From: Streptomyces xiamenensis
GTDB lineage: Bacteria; Actinomycetota; Actinomycetes; Streptomycetales; Streptomycetaceae
Direction: 5' to 3'
Assembly: GCF_000993785.3 (NCBI RefSeq)
Contig: NZ_CP009922.3
Location: forward strand, 4,526,001-4,590,000
Length of the DNA stretch: 64,000 nt
This document shows, one piece after another, positions 26,744 through 38,733 of the stretch. Made by a program: the position numbers and the translations under genes. Positions within the stretch are counted from its first letter, which is position 1. Each line of letters begins with the position of its first letter. The notes below the pieces were generated by a model. The model worked only from the letters and a program-made list of their open reading frames with translations. It was not told the origin of the DNA and searched no databases.

Positions 26744-27955
26744 TTACTGGCCCGCGCCCCACTCGCTCCAGTCCATGTTCCAGCCGCTGAGGCCGTTGTC
26801 CGGGGCGAGGATGTCGTCGTTGGAGTTGATGACCTCGACCACGTCGCCCACCAGCGAGTTGTCGTAGAACCACGCGCCGTCGGTGGAGGGGTCACCGGCG
26901 CCCTGGGTGTCGCGCAGGCCGATGCAGCCGTGGCTGGCGCGGCCGTTGCCGAAGATGTCGCCGCCCCAGTAGTTGCCGTGGATGAAGGTGCCGGACTGGC
27001 TCAGCCGCATGGCGTGCGGCACGTCCGGGATGTCGTAGTCACCGTCGAAGCCGACGGTGGCGCCGTCCATCCGGGTCTCCTTGTACTTCTCGGAGATGAC
27101 CATCTTGCCGTTCCAGGTCGTCATGCCGGGCGCCCCGGTGGTGACGTCGAAGGTCTTCACCTTCTCGCCGTCGCGCACGACGTCCATGGTCAGCTTCGCG
27201 TCGTCGACGGTGGTGATCTGGCTGCGGCCGATGGTGAAGTTCACGTCCTGGCTGGCGGTGCCGTACACGCCCTGCGAGCCCTCGACGCCGCGCAGCCGGA
27301 ACTGCACGCCGACCTCGGTGCCCGGCTCCCAGTACTCCTGGGGGCGGAAGTCCACCCGGTGGCTGCCGAACCAGTGCGGCTCGACCTCGACGGCCGGCTC
27401 GGTGGTGATGCGGATGGCGTCGGCGACCGCGGAGGTGTTCTCGATCGGCGCGTCGAAGGTGACCGACAGGATCATGCCGACGCCGTACTCGGAACCCTCG
27501 ACGACCGTCCAGGAGGTGGAGAAGGTGGTGCCGGCCGCCACGGTGGTGAAGGTGGAGGTCTCGGTGGCGCTGGCGCCGTCCTTGTCCTCGGCGGTGGCGG
27601 TCACCGTGTACGCCGTGTCGTTGGCGAGGTGGTCCTGCGCCTGCCAGCCCGAGTTGTCGTCCATCAGCTCGCCCGGGACCTCGGTGCCCTCGGCGTCGGT
27701 GACGCTGACCGCGGTGAGCGTGCCGTGGTCGACGGCCACCGCGATCTCACCGGTGGTCGCCACGTCCGCGGCGCCGTCCTCGGGGGTGATGGCCAGGGAT
27801 ATCGCGTTCCCGGGGTCACCGCCCTTGCCGTCCTCACCGGTCTTGTCGTCGGCCGCGCTGCTTCCGCTGCACGCCGACACCGCCAGCAGCACCACTCCCA
27901 GTAGCGCCGCGACCCCGCTGGAAGCGAATCTGCCGCCCGGCCGCCTACGCACCAT
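26744..27955 (-). CDS. Lipoprotein L,D-transpeptidase with Ig-like domains (YkuD family)
   Basis: A 403-residue exported lipoprotein. The signal peptide ends at VSAC, with Cys29 as the lipidated residue, followed by a Gly/Asp-rich linker. Two Ig-like domains precede a C-terminal YkuD domain with HGNYWGG and SHGCIGLRD; Cys344 is the nucleophile that makes 3-3 peptidoglycan cross-links. The layout matches mycobacterial Ldt proteins. ATG 27955 follows GAGGGAGA; the ORF's upstream GTG sits within that ribosome binding site. The gene is divergent from glgX. Confidence 0.92.
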   Translation of the reverse strand: MVRRRPGGRFASSGVAALLGVVLLAVSACSGSSAADDKTGEDGKGGDPGNAISLAITPEDGAADVATTGEIAVAVDHGTLTAVSVTDAEGTEVPGELMDDNSGWQAQDHLANDTAYTVTATAEDKDGASATETSTFTTVAAGTTFSTSWTVVEGSEYGVGMILSVTFDAPIENTSAVADAIRITTEPAVEVEPHWFGSHRVDFRPQEYWEPGTEVGVQFRLRGVEGSQGVYGTASQDVNFTIGRSQITTVDDAKLTMDVVRDGEKVKTFDVTTGAPGMTTWNGKMVISEKYKETRMDGATVGFDGDYDIPDVPHAMRLSQSGTFIHGNYWGGDIFGNGRASHGCIGLRDTQGAGDPSTDGAWFYDNSLVGDVVEVINSNDDILAPDNGLSGWNMDWSEWGAGQ

Positions 27956-28013
27956 GCTTGCGTTCTCCCTCACTCAAACCCACACACCCCGGGGACGCCC
28001 AGCCCGATGGAAA

Positions 28014-28052
28014 TCCCCTCTCCGGCCAGGTAATCACACTGTGCAGAGGGGA
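28014..28052. promoter_or_regulatory. Inverted repeat between the L,D-transpeptidase gene and glgX
   Basis: TCCCCTCT (28014-28021) and AGAGGGGA (28045-28052) are perfectly complementary, with 23 bases between them. The region serves two divergent genes, so this may be an operator or a leader hairpin. The rest of the 276 bp gap shows no gene. Confidence 0.3.
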
Positions 28053-28231
28053 ACCGCCGTGGATTGTCACCGTTCCGTCGCAGTTCGGCGCCCCGATGTC
28101 AACAGTCCTGCCGAGCGCCCATGGCAAAATGCCCTAATCCGGGCAAAGGGGGGTCTGTGTGCGAAGGGCCTCCCGCGGCACCGGAACACCGTCAGCACCC
28201 AGCGATACCACGCGACTTCAGGAGGCCGGAC

Positions 28232-30451
<2,220 letters not shown>

Positions 30452-30493
30452 TGTTGCGCGGCGCGGCGGTCACCGGGCAGCAGGGTGTGCGGC

Positions 30494-31087
30494 ATGTTGC
30501 TCAAGCGAATCACCCGCCGCGCCGCGGCTGTTGCGCTCCCCCTCGCCCTGCTGTTCACCTCGGCCGGCGCCGTCACCGGCACGACCACCGCCACCGCCGT
30601 GGTCTGCCCGGTCGTCGAGGACAAGCTGTACGCCGCCGCCGTCACGGACGTCGATCTGGACCGGATCACCCCCGACCCCGTCTACCGCGACAACTGCCGC
30701 CAGCTGTACCGCGCCGAGGGCCGCGCCCCCGAGATCATCTTCGAGGAGGGCTTCCTGCCCTGGGACACGGTCGACGGGCAGTACGACCTGGAGGCGTACG
30801 TGCTGGAGAACCAGCACTCGCCGTTCGTCAGCGCGACCTACGACCACGACCTGTACAAGGACTTCCGCAGGACGCTCTACAACTACTACATCGACGCGCC
30901 GGGCGGCATCGACGTCAACCTGACCATCGGCGACGACCACAAGTACGCCGGCCAGGTGGAGGTCGCCTTCCCCGGCGGCATCGACCGCGCCTTCATCGCC
31001 GGTGCCTGTCCGATCGACCGGACCACCCACACCGAGATCATGGCGCGGTGCGTCGACAACCCGCACTACGACCCCTGGCGGAACTGA
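30494..31087 (+). CDS. Secreted pierisin/ScARP-family ADP-ribosyltransferase
   Basis: A 197-residue exported protein with a signal peptide of about 35 residues. It looks like ScARP (SCO5461, from memory) and scabin, which ADP-ribosylate guanine in DNA or nucleosides. Visible family marks are the NAD-binding Arg73 in LYRAEGRAPEIIFEEGF, the Ser motif in SPFVSATYD, YYIDAPGGIDVN, and the catalytic QxE pair Gln154/Glu156 in YAGQVEVAFPGGI. Four cysteines in the mature part suit two disulfides. ATG 30494 follows AGGG. It lies just after glgX and before the RiPP cluster; no immunity or macrodomain gene is beside it. Confidence 0.88.
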   Translation: MLLKRITRRAAAVALPLALLFTSAGAVTGTTTATAVVCPVVEDKLYAAAVTDVDLDRITPDPVYRDNCRQLYRAEGRAPEIIFEEGFLPWDTVDGQYDLEAYVLENQHSPFVSATYDHDLYKDFRRTLYNYYIDAPGGIDVNLTIGDDHKYAGQVEVAFPGGIDRAFIAGACPIDRTTHTEIMARCVDNPHYDPWRN

Positions 31088-31179
31088 CCGCTGTGCCACT
31101 TCTGACAGCAACCTGAGCGGCACACCTGCAAGATGCTGACGCCGCCGCCCCTCCCCGGGCCCGCCGCCCCGTCCGTACC

Positions 31180-31195
31180 GTTCGGAGCACCGAAC
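31180..31195. promoter_or_regulatory. Inverted repeat upstream of the SARP gene
   Basis: GTTCGG and CCGAAC, four bases apart, form a dyad 50 bp before the SARP start at 31245. It is a candidate operator or leader hairpin for the cluster operon. Confidence 0.3.
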
Positions 31196-31244
31196 ACGAC
31201 GCCCCGACGGGCGAGCGGGGCGAACGGACGGGGAGGGGGACGCG

Positions 31245-33074
31245 GTGGCCGTGCGGTTCCAGCTCCTCGGCCCGCTGAGCATGACCGACGGCACCGACAC
31301 CGTCGTCCTGGGGCCCTCCAAGCCGACGAACCTGCTGGCCGCGCTGCTGCTGCGATCCAACAGCATCGTCTCGGCCGGCTACCTCCAGCAGATGATCTGG
31401 GGCGACGAACAGCCCGCCACCGCAAAAGCCGCCCTCCAGACCTGCGTGCTGCGGCTGCGCCGGCTCTTCGAACGCCAGCACGTGCTGGACACCCCCATCG
31501 AGGCGGCCCCCGGCGGCTACCGGATCACCGCCGACGAACGCACGCTGGATCTCATCGAGTTCCGCGCCCGGGTCCGCCACGGCACCGCGCTCGCCGACGA
31601 CCCGGCCGCCGAACTCACCACGCTGCGGCACGCACTGACGCTGTGGCAGGGCTCCCTGCTGGCGAACGTGCGCTCGGAGACCATGCACCGCGACGAGGTG
31701 CCGCGCCTGGTGGAGGAACGGCTGCGCACCGTGGAGCGGGTCTGCGACCTGGAACTGACGCTCGGGAACTGCGGTGCCGCGCTGGTCGAACTGTGGAGCG
31801 CCACCCGCGCCCACCCCAGCCACGGACGGTTCCGCGAGCAGTTGATCGAGGCGCTGTACCGCACCGGGCGGCAGTCGGAGGCGCTGAGCGAGTACCGGGG
31901 GTTCAAGGAGTACCTCCGTGACGAGCTGGGCGTGGACCCCTCGCCCGCCCTCCAGAAGCTGGAACTGGCCATCCTGCGCGGGGAGAGCCTCGGGCCCGCA
32001 CCGGAGAGCGAACACCCCCAGGCGCTGCCGCCCGCCCCGCTCCCGGCGGCGCTGCCCGCACCGGCCGCACCGGCCGAGCTCCTCGCCCCGAGCCCGCCCC
32101 CGGACCCGTCCCCCTCCACGCGCGCCGCCGCGCCGCCCGCCTGGACGCCGGTGCCCTCCTTCACCGGCCGTGCCACCGAGGTCGCCGCCCTGGTGGCACG
32201 GCTGACCACCCAGCCCGGCACCGAACTCCTGTGCGGTGCCCCCGGCATCGGCAAGACCGCGCTCGCCCGCCACGTCGCCGACCTGGTGCGCGATCACTTC
32301 CCCGGCGGCTGCCGGGTCATCGACATGGCGGACCGCGGTGAGACCGTTGGCACCGGCGCCCGTGACGTGCCGGAGCAGATCGACGCCGACCCCCGCACCC
32401 TCCTGGTCCTCGACGACGTCGAAGACCCCGGACACGTCCGCCCGCTGCTCTCCGCCCGGCGCGGCGCCGCCACCCTCATCACCAGCCGGCGCGGCCTCGC
32501 CGCCCTCGTCGCCACCCACGGCGGGCGCGTCACCCGGCTGGACCTTTTCACCGCCGCCGAGGCCCACGCCCTGCTGCGCGCCGCGCTCGGCACCGAGCGG
32601 GTCGCCGCCGAGCCCGGCGCCGCCGCCGAACTCGCCCTGCTGTGCGGGCGCCACCCGCTCGCCCTGCGGATCGCCGCCGCCCGGCTGCTCACCCGCCCCG
32701 CCCTGCGGATCGCCGACGCGGTGGGCTGGCTCACCGACGACCCGCTCACCCGCCTCGCCCTGCCCGACGACCCGCGGCTGTCCGTCGCCCGGGTGCTGGA
32801 CGGCGCGCTGGAGCGGCTGGCGCCGCCGCTGCCCGCGGTGTTCGCCGCGCTGGGGCGGCTGGGCCGCGACCGGTTCCACCCCGCCGACGCGGCCACCGCC
32901 GTGGGCGCCGCCGGGACCTCCCCCCTGACCCCGTCCGAGACCGAGACCGCCCTGGAGCGGCTGGCCGACGCCGGCCTGCTGGAGGACGGGCCACCGGGCC
33001 CGTACCGCATGCATCCACTGCTGCGGGGCTACGCCAGAACCCGATACCCGGACCGAGACCCACAGAAGGTGTGA
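31245..33074 (+). CDS. SARP-family activator with NB-ARC-like domain
   Basis: A 609-residue regulator, probably the cluster activator. Residues 1-95 are the OmpR-like DNA-binding domain (MAVRFQLLGPLSM to GGYRITAD). Residues about 100-245 are the bacterial transcriptional activation domain (TLRHALTLWQGSLLANV to YLRDELGVDPSPAL). A Pro/Ala linker leads to an ATPase with Walker A GAPGIGKT (331-338) and LLVLDDVED. It is shorter than full-length AfsR, lacking C-terminal repeats. GTG 31245 follows GGGAGGGGGA. Only seven bases separate it from the next biosynthetic gene, so it is cotranscribed with its likely targets. Confidence 0.92.
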   Translation: MAVRFQLLGPLSMTDGTDTVVLGPSKPTNLLAALLLRSNSIVSAGYLQQMIWGDEQPATAKAALQTCVLRLRRLFERQHVLDTPIEAAPGGYRITADERTLDLIEFRARVRHGTALADDPAAELTTLRHALTLWQGSLLANVRSETMHRDEVPRLVEERLRTVERVCDLELTLGNCGAALVELWSATRAHPSHGRFREQLIEALYRTGRQSEALSEYRGFKEYLRDELGVDPSPALQKLELAILRGESLGPAPESEHPQALPPAPLPAALPAPAAPAELLAPSPPPDPSPSTRAAAPPAWTPVPSFTGRATEVAALVARLTTQPGTELLCGAPGIGKTALARHVADLVRDHFPGGCRVIDMADRGETVGTGARDVPEQIDADPRTLLVLDDVEDPGHVRPLLSARRGAATLITSRRGLAALVATHGGRVTRLDLFTAAEAHALLRAALGTERVAAEPGAAAELALLCGRHPLALRIAAARLLTRPALRIADAVGWLTDDPLTRLALPDDPRLSVARVLDGALERLAPPLPAVFAALGRLGRDRFHPADAATAVGAAGTSPLTPSETETALERLADAGLLEDGPPGPYRMHPLLRGYARTRYPDRDPQKV

Positions 33075-33081
33075 GACAGGC

Positions 33082-35187
33082 ATGGCCGCAGCGTTCGACA
33101 CCATCGCCGGCACCCGCCCGCGCATCCGGCGCGACGTGCTGTACACCCAGACCCCGGGCGGGGTGCTGTTCCACAACGCCGACGGCGGCTTCCACCTCGC
33201 CGGGCGCACCGCGTACCGGTTCGCCACGCTGATCGTGCCGCACCTGGACGGCGGGACGCCGCTGCGCGACATCTGCGCCGGCATGGGCGAGCAGCAGCGC
33301 GCGATGGTCGCCTCGCTCGTCGGTTCGCTGTACGAACGTGACTTCGCCCGCGACGCGAAGGAACCGGCCGCCGGTGACGCGGACGTGCTGCCCGAGGACA
33401 TCGCGGAACGGTTCGCCGCGCAGATAGCCTACGTGGACCACTACGCGGACGACGCGCGGCGCCGCTTCGCGGCCTTCCGCGCCACCCGGGTCCTGGTGCT
33501 GGGCACCGGCGAGTGCGCGCAGTGGGCGCAGCTGAGCCTGATCAGGAACGGCGCCGCCACCGTCACCGCGGAGCGGGTGGGCGGGCGGGTCCGGCAGGAG
33601 GCCGCCGGCTTCCCGGTCGAGGTGCGGGAGGGCACCGACCCGGCCGGCGCCGACGTGGTGCTGGTGACCGGCGACGACGCGCTGATCCGCACCCACGCGC
33701 TGCTCGCCGCGGGCCTGCCCGAGGGACAACAAGTCATCCCGGTGTGGACCTTCGGCGAACGCGTCATCACCGGGCCGCGCGCGGCGGCGGGCAGCGCCGG
33801 CTGCGTCTCCTGCGCGCTGCTGCGGCTGGGCGCCTCGGTCGACGCCGCAGCCGCCGCCGAGCGGTGGAGCGAGATCGCCGCAGGCACGGTGGCCGAGCCG
33901 GACGCGCCCGGTGACGGAGCGCTGACCGGCCCCGTCGCGGCGATGACCGGGAACCTTCTCGGCTACGAGGTGTTCCGGGCGGCGACCGGCGCGCTGCCCG
34001 CCGAGACGGACGGTCAGATCCTCGTCCAGGACCTCGAATCGCTGGACGTGGTCGCCGAACCGCTGCGCCCCCACCCGCGCTGCCGGCTGTGCGGGCCCAC
34101 CGCCCCCGCCGCGGACGGACCGCCGCAGGACCTGCCCGACGCCCTGACCGTGGCCCGCACCGCGACGGTGGAATCCGCCCGGGACGCCGAGGAACTTGTG
34201 GACCGGCTCAACGGCCTGGCCACCGCGCTGGTCCGCCCGCACGCCGGGATCTTCGCCCGCTACGACGACGAGTCGCTGACTCAGCTGCCGCTGAAGGTGG
34301 CCCGGGTGGAACTGCCGCTGGGCCCGGCCGGCGGGCCCCGCACCATCGCCGCCTTCGACGTGCACCACCTCGCGGGCGCCCGGCTGCGCGCGCTGCGCAC
34401 GGCGGCGGCCGTGTACGTGGAACGGGTCGTCCCGGCGCCGCTGCTGCCCGGCGGTCCCGGCACGCTGCCGACGCTGCTCGCCGGTGCGAACCAGGAGGTC
34501 GCGGCGTGGAGCGCGGTCACCTCGCTGCTGACCAAGGAGCGGGCGGCCGTACCCGCCGCCGCGCTGCGCCCGTACGGCCCGCACAACCGCGACCGGCACC
34601 GGCTCACCGGCAGCGGTGGCACCGGCGCCGGGGAGACGCCGGCCGAGGCGGCCGGGCACGCGCTGCTGTCCGCGCTGGCGCAGGACGCGCTGGTCCGGGC
34701 GGTGCGCGGGAACACTCGGGTGGGCCCGCTCGCGCGGGAGGACGCCGACCCGGAGCTGACGTTCCTGCGCACCGCCGCCGGGCGGCTCGACCTGGAGGTG
34801 GAACTCCTGGGCCTGGGCGAGGCGGAGCGTTCCGGCGCCCATGTGGTGCTGGCCCGCGCCGCCGACGGCCGCTGGGCCGCCGGGGCCGACACCGGACGCC
34901 GTGCCGCCGCCGTCACCGCCCTGCGCGACCTGCTCGGCCAGGCCCAGCTTCCCGGCGCCGACCTCGGCGACCCGCTGCTGCCCGACCTGGCCCCCGGCAC
35001 CCTCGCCACCACGGCCGCCCCCGCCCCGGCAGCCCCCGACACCACCCTCGAAGCCGTCCTGGACCGGCTGCGCGTGGCGGGCCGCGACGTGCTGTACACC
35101 GACACCACCCCCGCCGATCTGCGCTCCGGCGGCCTGTACACCGCCCGCGTCCTGCTGACGGAGGCCACCGCCGATGCCGAGCACTGA
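33082..35187 (+). CDS. ThiF-like TOMM leader-peptide-binding protein (cyclodehydratase partner)
   Basis: A 701-residue protein resembling the E1/ThiF-like partners of YcaO cyclodehydratases. The N-terminal segment (RIRRDVLYTQTPGGVLFHNADGG) is PqqD/RRE-like and should hold the precursor leader. A ThiF-like core contains RVLVLGTGECAQWAQLSLIRNG, and pairs CVSC and CRLC may bind a structural zinc. The C-terminal half is a second domain I do not recognise. In TOMM pathways such proteins bring the leader to YcaO. ATG 33082 follows the SARP stop at once. The family call is good; which YcaO it serves is unknown. Confidence 0.85.
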   Translation: MAAAFDTIAGTRPRIRRDVLYTQTPGGVLFHNADGGFHLAGRTAYRFATLIVPHLDGGTPLRDICAGMGEQQRAMVASLVGSLYERDFARDAKEPAAGDADVLPEDIAERFAAQIAYVDHYADDARRRFAAFRATRVLVLGTGECAQWAQLSLIRNGAATVTAERVGGRVRQEAAGFPVEVREGTDPAGADVVLVTGDDALIRTHALLAAGLPEGQQVIPVWTFGERVITGPRAAAGSAGCVSCALLRLGASVDAAAAAERWSEIAAGTVAEPDAPGDGALTGPVAAMTGNLLGYEVFRAATGALPAETDGQILVQDLESLDVVAEPLRPHPRCRLCGPTAPAADGPPQDLPDALTVARTATVESARDAEELVDRLNGLATALVRPHAGIFARYDDESLTQLPLKVARVELPLGPAGGPRTIAAFDVHHLAGARLRALRTAAAVYVERVVPAPLLPGGPGTLPTLLAGANQEVAAWSAVTSLLTKERAAVPAAALRPYGPHNRDRHRLTGSGGTGAGETPAEAAGHALLSALAQDALVRAVRGNTRVGPLAREDADPELTFLRTAAGRLDLEVELLGLGEAERSGAHVVLARAADGRWAAGADTGRRAAAVTALRDLLGQAQLPGADLGDPLLPDLAPGTLATTAAPAPAAPDTTLEAVLDRLRVAGRDVLYTDTTPADLRSGGLYTARVLLTEATADAEH

Positions 35188-35231
35188 CGTCCCGGCGTGC
35201 GCCGTGCCCGCCCGCATCCGGGAGGCGGCCG

Positions 35232-37103
35232 ATGCCCACCGCTGAACTGGCCGCCCTGATCCGGCAGGTCCGCCCGCAGGCCGACGTGGCACCGCTGGGC
35301 CTCCACAACGCCCTGGCCGACACCTCCCCGGTCGCCGCCGACGGCACCCCCGTACGGCTCTACGGCCGGTACGCGATCGTCGGCCCCACTCCCGCGCCCG
35401 GCGGTGACCGGCCGCGCCCCTGCGCCCGCTGCCTGGAACGCCGCTGGCAGGCGGTCAGGTCGGTGGCGCTGCGGGACGCCCTGGAACTGGACCCGGCGCA
35501 CCCCACCCGTGCCGCCGGGGCGTACCCGTACGCGACGCCGTTCGCCGCCGACACCCTCACCGCGCTGATCGGCGCCCGGGAGCGCGACGGCGGCCCGCAC
35601 GCGGTGGTGCACCTCGTCGACCTGCAGACCCTGGGCGTACGCCGCTACCCCCTGCTGCCCGACCCCGAGTGCCCGGCCTGCGGCCGGACCGAGCCCGACA
35701 CCGCGCGGGCCGCCACGCTCACCCTGCGCCCCGCGCCCAAACACCGGCCGGGCACCTTCCGGGTGCGCCCCATCGACGCCTACGACCTGCCCACCGACGC
35801 CTACGCCAACCCGGTGTGCGGCGCGCTCGGCTCCACCGTCGTGTACGACGTGTCCTCCACCTCGACCTCCGCCACCATCGGCTGCTTCTCCATGCGGTCG
35901 GGGGAGTACCTGCGCGAGACGTTCTGGGGCGGGCACGCCGACAGCTTCGGCACCAGCGTGCGCATCGGCATCCTGGAGGGCCTGGAGCGGTACGCCGGGA
36001 TGCGCGCCAGGGGCCGCACCGCCGCCGTCCGCGACAGCCTGGACGGGCTGCGCGAGCGCGGCATCCCCGCCCTGGACCCGCGTGTCTGCGGCCTGTACTC
36101 GGACGCCTTCCACCGGGACAACCCGCACGTGCCGCCGTTCACCGCCGACCGGGTCATCCCGTGGGTGTGGGGTCACTCGCTGCGCGACCACCGGCCGCTG
36201 CTGGTGCCGGAGGTGCTGACGTACTACCACGCGCCGGGTCTGGAGAACCGTTTCGTCCAGGAGTCCTCCAACGGCTGCGCCTCCGGCGGCTCCCTGGAGG
36301 AGGCCATCTACTTCGGGCTGATGGAGGTCATCGAGCGCGACGCGTTCCTGCTGTCCTGGTACGGCCGCGCCGCGCTCCCCGAACTCGACCCGTACAGCAG
36401 CACCCGCCCCGCCACCCGCCACATGGTGGACCGGCTGGCGATGTACGGCTACGAGGCGCGGTTCTTCGACACCCGCGTGAGCTTCCCGGTCCCCGTCGTC
36501 ACCGGCGTCGCCGTCCGCCCGGACGGCGGCATGGGCCGCATGTGCTTCGGCGCGGGCGCCGGGCTGGATCCCGAATCGGCGCTCGCCTCCGCGCTGTGCG
36601 AGATCGCCACCGACGCCGTCAACCTCCCCGGCCGCACCGCACGCGACGAGGAGCGGCTGCGCGCCATGGCCGCCGACTTCGGCCTGGTGCGGGCGCTGCA
36701 CGACCACCCCCTGGTGTACGGCGTCCCGGAGATGGGCGAGCACGCGAGCTTCCTGCTGGACGGCCCGCGCGGGCCGCTGCACCCGCTGGGGGAGCGGTTC
36801 GGGGACGGAACGGTGCCCGCCGTCTCGGACGACCTGCGCGAGGACCTGGCCGCCTGCACCGCCGCCGTCACCGGTGCCGGATTCGATGTCGTCGTCGTGG
36901 ACCAGACCATGCCCGAACAGCGCGACCTGGGCCTGACCACGGTCTCGGTGCTCGTCCCCGGCCTGCTGCCCATCGACTTCGGCTGGTCGCGGCAGCGGGC
37001 GCTCGGAATGCCCCGGATGCGCACCGCGCTGCGCGAGGCCGGGCTGCGCGCCACCGACCTGACACCCGCCGAGTTCAACCCCGCCCCCCACCCCTTCCCC
37101 TGA
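35232..37103 (+). CDS. YcaO-type azoline cyclodehydratase 1
   Basis: A 623-residue YcaO protein that activates backbone amides with ATP and cyclises Cys, Ser or Thr to azolines. The ATP/Mg-binding acidic residues are in EGLERYAG (Glu249, Glu252), EVIERDAF (Glu365, Glu368) and CEIATD (Glu457). The C terminus ends PAPHPFP, the proline-rich tail of azoline-forming YcaOs. An N-terminal extension with CARC and CPAC looks like a zinc-binding remnant of an E1-like domain. ATG 35232 follows GGGAGG. A second, homologous YcaO is encoded at 45479, so the two may differ in Cys versus Ser/Thr preference. Confidence 0.93.
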   Translation: MPTAELAALIRQVRPQADVAPLGLHNALADTSPVAADGTPVRLYGRYAIVGPTPAPGGDRPRPCARCLERRWQAVRSVALRDALELDPAHPTRAAGAYPYATPFAADTLTALIGARERDGGPHAVVHLVDLQTLGVRRYPLLPDPECPACGRTEPDTARAATLTLRPAPKHRPGTFRVRPIDAYDLPTDAYANPVCGALGSTVVYDVSSTSTSATIGCFSMRSGEYLRETFWGGHADSFGTSVRIGILEGLERYAGMRARGRTAAVRDSLDGLRERGIPALDPRVCGLYSDAFHRDNPHVPPFTADRVIPWVWGHSLRDHRPLLVPEVLTYYHAPGLENRFVQESSNGCASGGSLEEAIYFGLMEVIERDAFLLSWYGRAALPELDPYSSTRPATRHMVDRLAMYGYEARFFDTRVSFPVPVVTGVAVRPDGGMGRMCFGAGAGLDPESALASALCEIATDAVNLPGRTARDEERLRAMAADFGLVRALHDHPLVYGVPEMGEHASFLLDGPRGPLHPLGERFGDGTVPAVSDDLREDLAACTAAVTGAGFDVVVVDQTMPEQRDLGLTTVSVLVPGLLPIDFGWSRQRALGMPRMRTALREAGLRATDLTPAEFNPAPHPFP

Positions 37104-37115
37104 TCGGAGCAGACC

Positions 37116-38711
37116 ATGGGGTACGCCCATGACTACGCGGACGCGATCATGTCGCGCGGCCGGGTGCCGATGGAGCCGGCCGACTTCGTACCCGACTGGA
37201 GCGACGGGCCGCGCAAGACCAAGTTCTACCCCGGCACCGAGATCCTGCCGCTGCCCCAGGACGACGGCTTCCCGGACGACGCGACGCTGGCGCGGGGCCT
37301 GGCCGGGAGCGACCGGGGGCACGCGGGCTTCACCCTGCCGGCGCTGTCCGGGCTGCTGCGGGACTCCTACGGGCTGACCGGGCGGCGGCTCGGGGTCCAG
37401 GCCAACACCGACCTGAGCGCGCTGCCCAGCTACCCGATGGCCAACTGGTCGCGGGGCACCGCCTCCGGCGGCGGGCTCTACCCGGTCGCCGTATACTGGG
37501 CCCCGGGCGCCGGCGGCCCCGGACTGCCGGGGCTGCACTACTACTCTGCCCGGCACCACGGGATGCGGCGGCTGCTGACCGGCGATGTGACGGGGGAGAT
37601 CCGGGCCGCGCTCGGGCCGGACGCCCCGGCGGCCGACAGCTACCTGCTGCTGGGCATCAAGTACTGGCAGAACGCGTTCAAGTACAACAGCTTCTCCTTC
37701 CACGCGGTGAGCATGGACCTGGGCGCCCTGCTCGGCACCTGGCGGATGTGGGCGCGGGCGCGGGGCCTGGAGATCGAGCCGGCGCTGTGGTTCGACGAGG
37801 CGCGGCTGCAACGGCTGCTGGGCGTCGAGGCGGAGGCGGAGGGCGTCTTCGCGGTGGTGCCGCTGTCGTGGGCGGGCGGCGGAACCCGCCCCGAGGGGTC
37901 CGCGCCCGCACCGGGCTCCGTGTCGGTGCGCCACCGGGACGCCGAACGCTCCCGCACCGTCCTCAGCTTCGACGCGCTGCGGAAGATGCAGCGCGCGACG
38001 GCGGCGGGGGCCACGGACCGCCCGGCGCCCGGCGCGCTCGCCCCGGCCGCCGCGCGTCCGCCGGCGACCGGCGGCGCGGTGTGCGCCCTGCCGCCGGCCG
38101 CGCCGCTGACCATGACCGTACGGGGCGCGCTGCGGGCCCGGCGCAGCAGCTTCGGGCGGTTCGCCGCCCAGCGCCCGCTGAGCGCCGCCCAGCTGACGGC
38201 GGCGCTGGCCGCCGCGCACGCGGGCGCCTCGCTCGGCGGCGACTCGGCCGCGGCGGGCGGCGGGCCCGAACTGGCCACGCTGTACGCCTTCGTCAACCAC
38301 GTGGACGGGGTGGAGCCGGGGGCGTACGCCTACGACCCGGAGCGCGGCGCGCTGCGCCTGGTGAGCGCCGGGCCGCCGGGACCGTTCCTGCAGAAGAACT
38401 ACTTCCTGTCCAACTACAACCTGGAACAGGCGGGCGTCGTCCTGGTGCCCACCCTGCGCACCCACGCGGTCCTGGACGCCGTCGGCGACCGCGGCTACCG
38501 CGTCGTGAACGCCACGGTGGGGGCCATCGCCCAGGCCACCTACACGGCCGCGGCGGCGCTGGGCATCGGCTGCGGGGTGGCGCTCGGCTTCGACAACATC
38601 TCCTACCGCGAGGAACTCGACCTGCTGGGCACCGACGAGGCCCCGCTGCTGATCATGCTCCTCGGCCACGAGCGCCCCGCACCCGCCGACTTCCGCTACG
38701 AGATCGCCTGA
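37116..38711 (+). CDS. SagB-type FMN azoline dehydrogenase
   Basis: A 531-residue protein of the nitroreductase/SagB (McbC-like) family, which oxidises azolines to thiazoles and oxazoles using FMN. It contains two related halves: the first has YPMANWSRGTASGGGLYPVA and IKYWQNAFKYNSFSFHAVSMDLG, the second has RRSSFGRFAAQRPLSAAQL and AAALGIGCGVALGFDN. An Ala/Pro-rich linker joins them near residue 310. ATG 37116 follows GGAG, 12 bases after the YcaO stop. Its presence means that at least some rings in the product should be aromatic azoles. Confidence 0.92.
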   Translation: MGYAHDYADAIMSRGRVPMEPADFVPDWSDGPRKTKFYPGTEILPLPQDDGFPDDATLARGLAGSDRGHAGFTLPALSGLLRDSYGLTGRRLGVQANTDLSALPSYPMANWSRGTASGGGLYPVAVYWAPGAGGPGLPGLHYYSARHHGMRRLLTGDVTGEIRAALGPDAPAADSYLLLGIKYWQNAFKYNSFSFHAVSMDLGALLGTWRMWARARGLEIEPALWFDEARLQRLLGVEAEAEGVFAVVPLSWAGGGTRPEGSAPAPGSVSVRHRDAERSRTVLSFDALRKMQRATAAGATDRPAPGALAPAAARPPATGGAVCALPPAAPLTMTVRGALRARRSSFGRFAAQRPLSAAQLTAALAAAHAGASLGGDSAAAGGGPELATLYAFVNHVDGVEPGAYAYDPERGALRLVSAGPPGPFLQKNYFLSNYNLEQAGVVLVPTLRTHAVLDAVGDRGYRVVNATVGAIAQATYTAAAALGIGCGVALGFDNISYREELDLLGTDEAPLLIMLLGHERPAPADFRYEIA

Positions 38712-38733
38712 CGGACCGAAGGAGACCACCCCC

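Noticed and set aside
35174..35245. Tiny 23-codon ORF between the ThiF-like and YcaO genes
   Set aside because: It begins inside the ThiF-like gene and overlaps the YcaO start; most likely chance or coupling, with no recognisable product.
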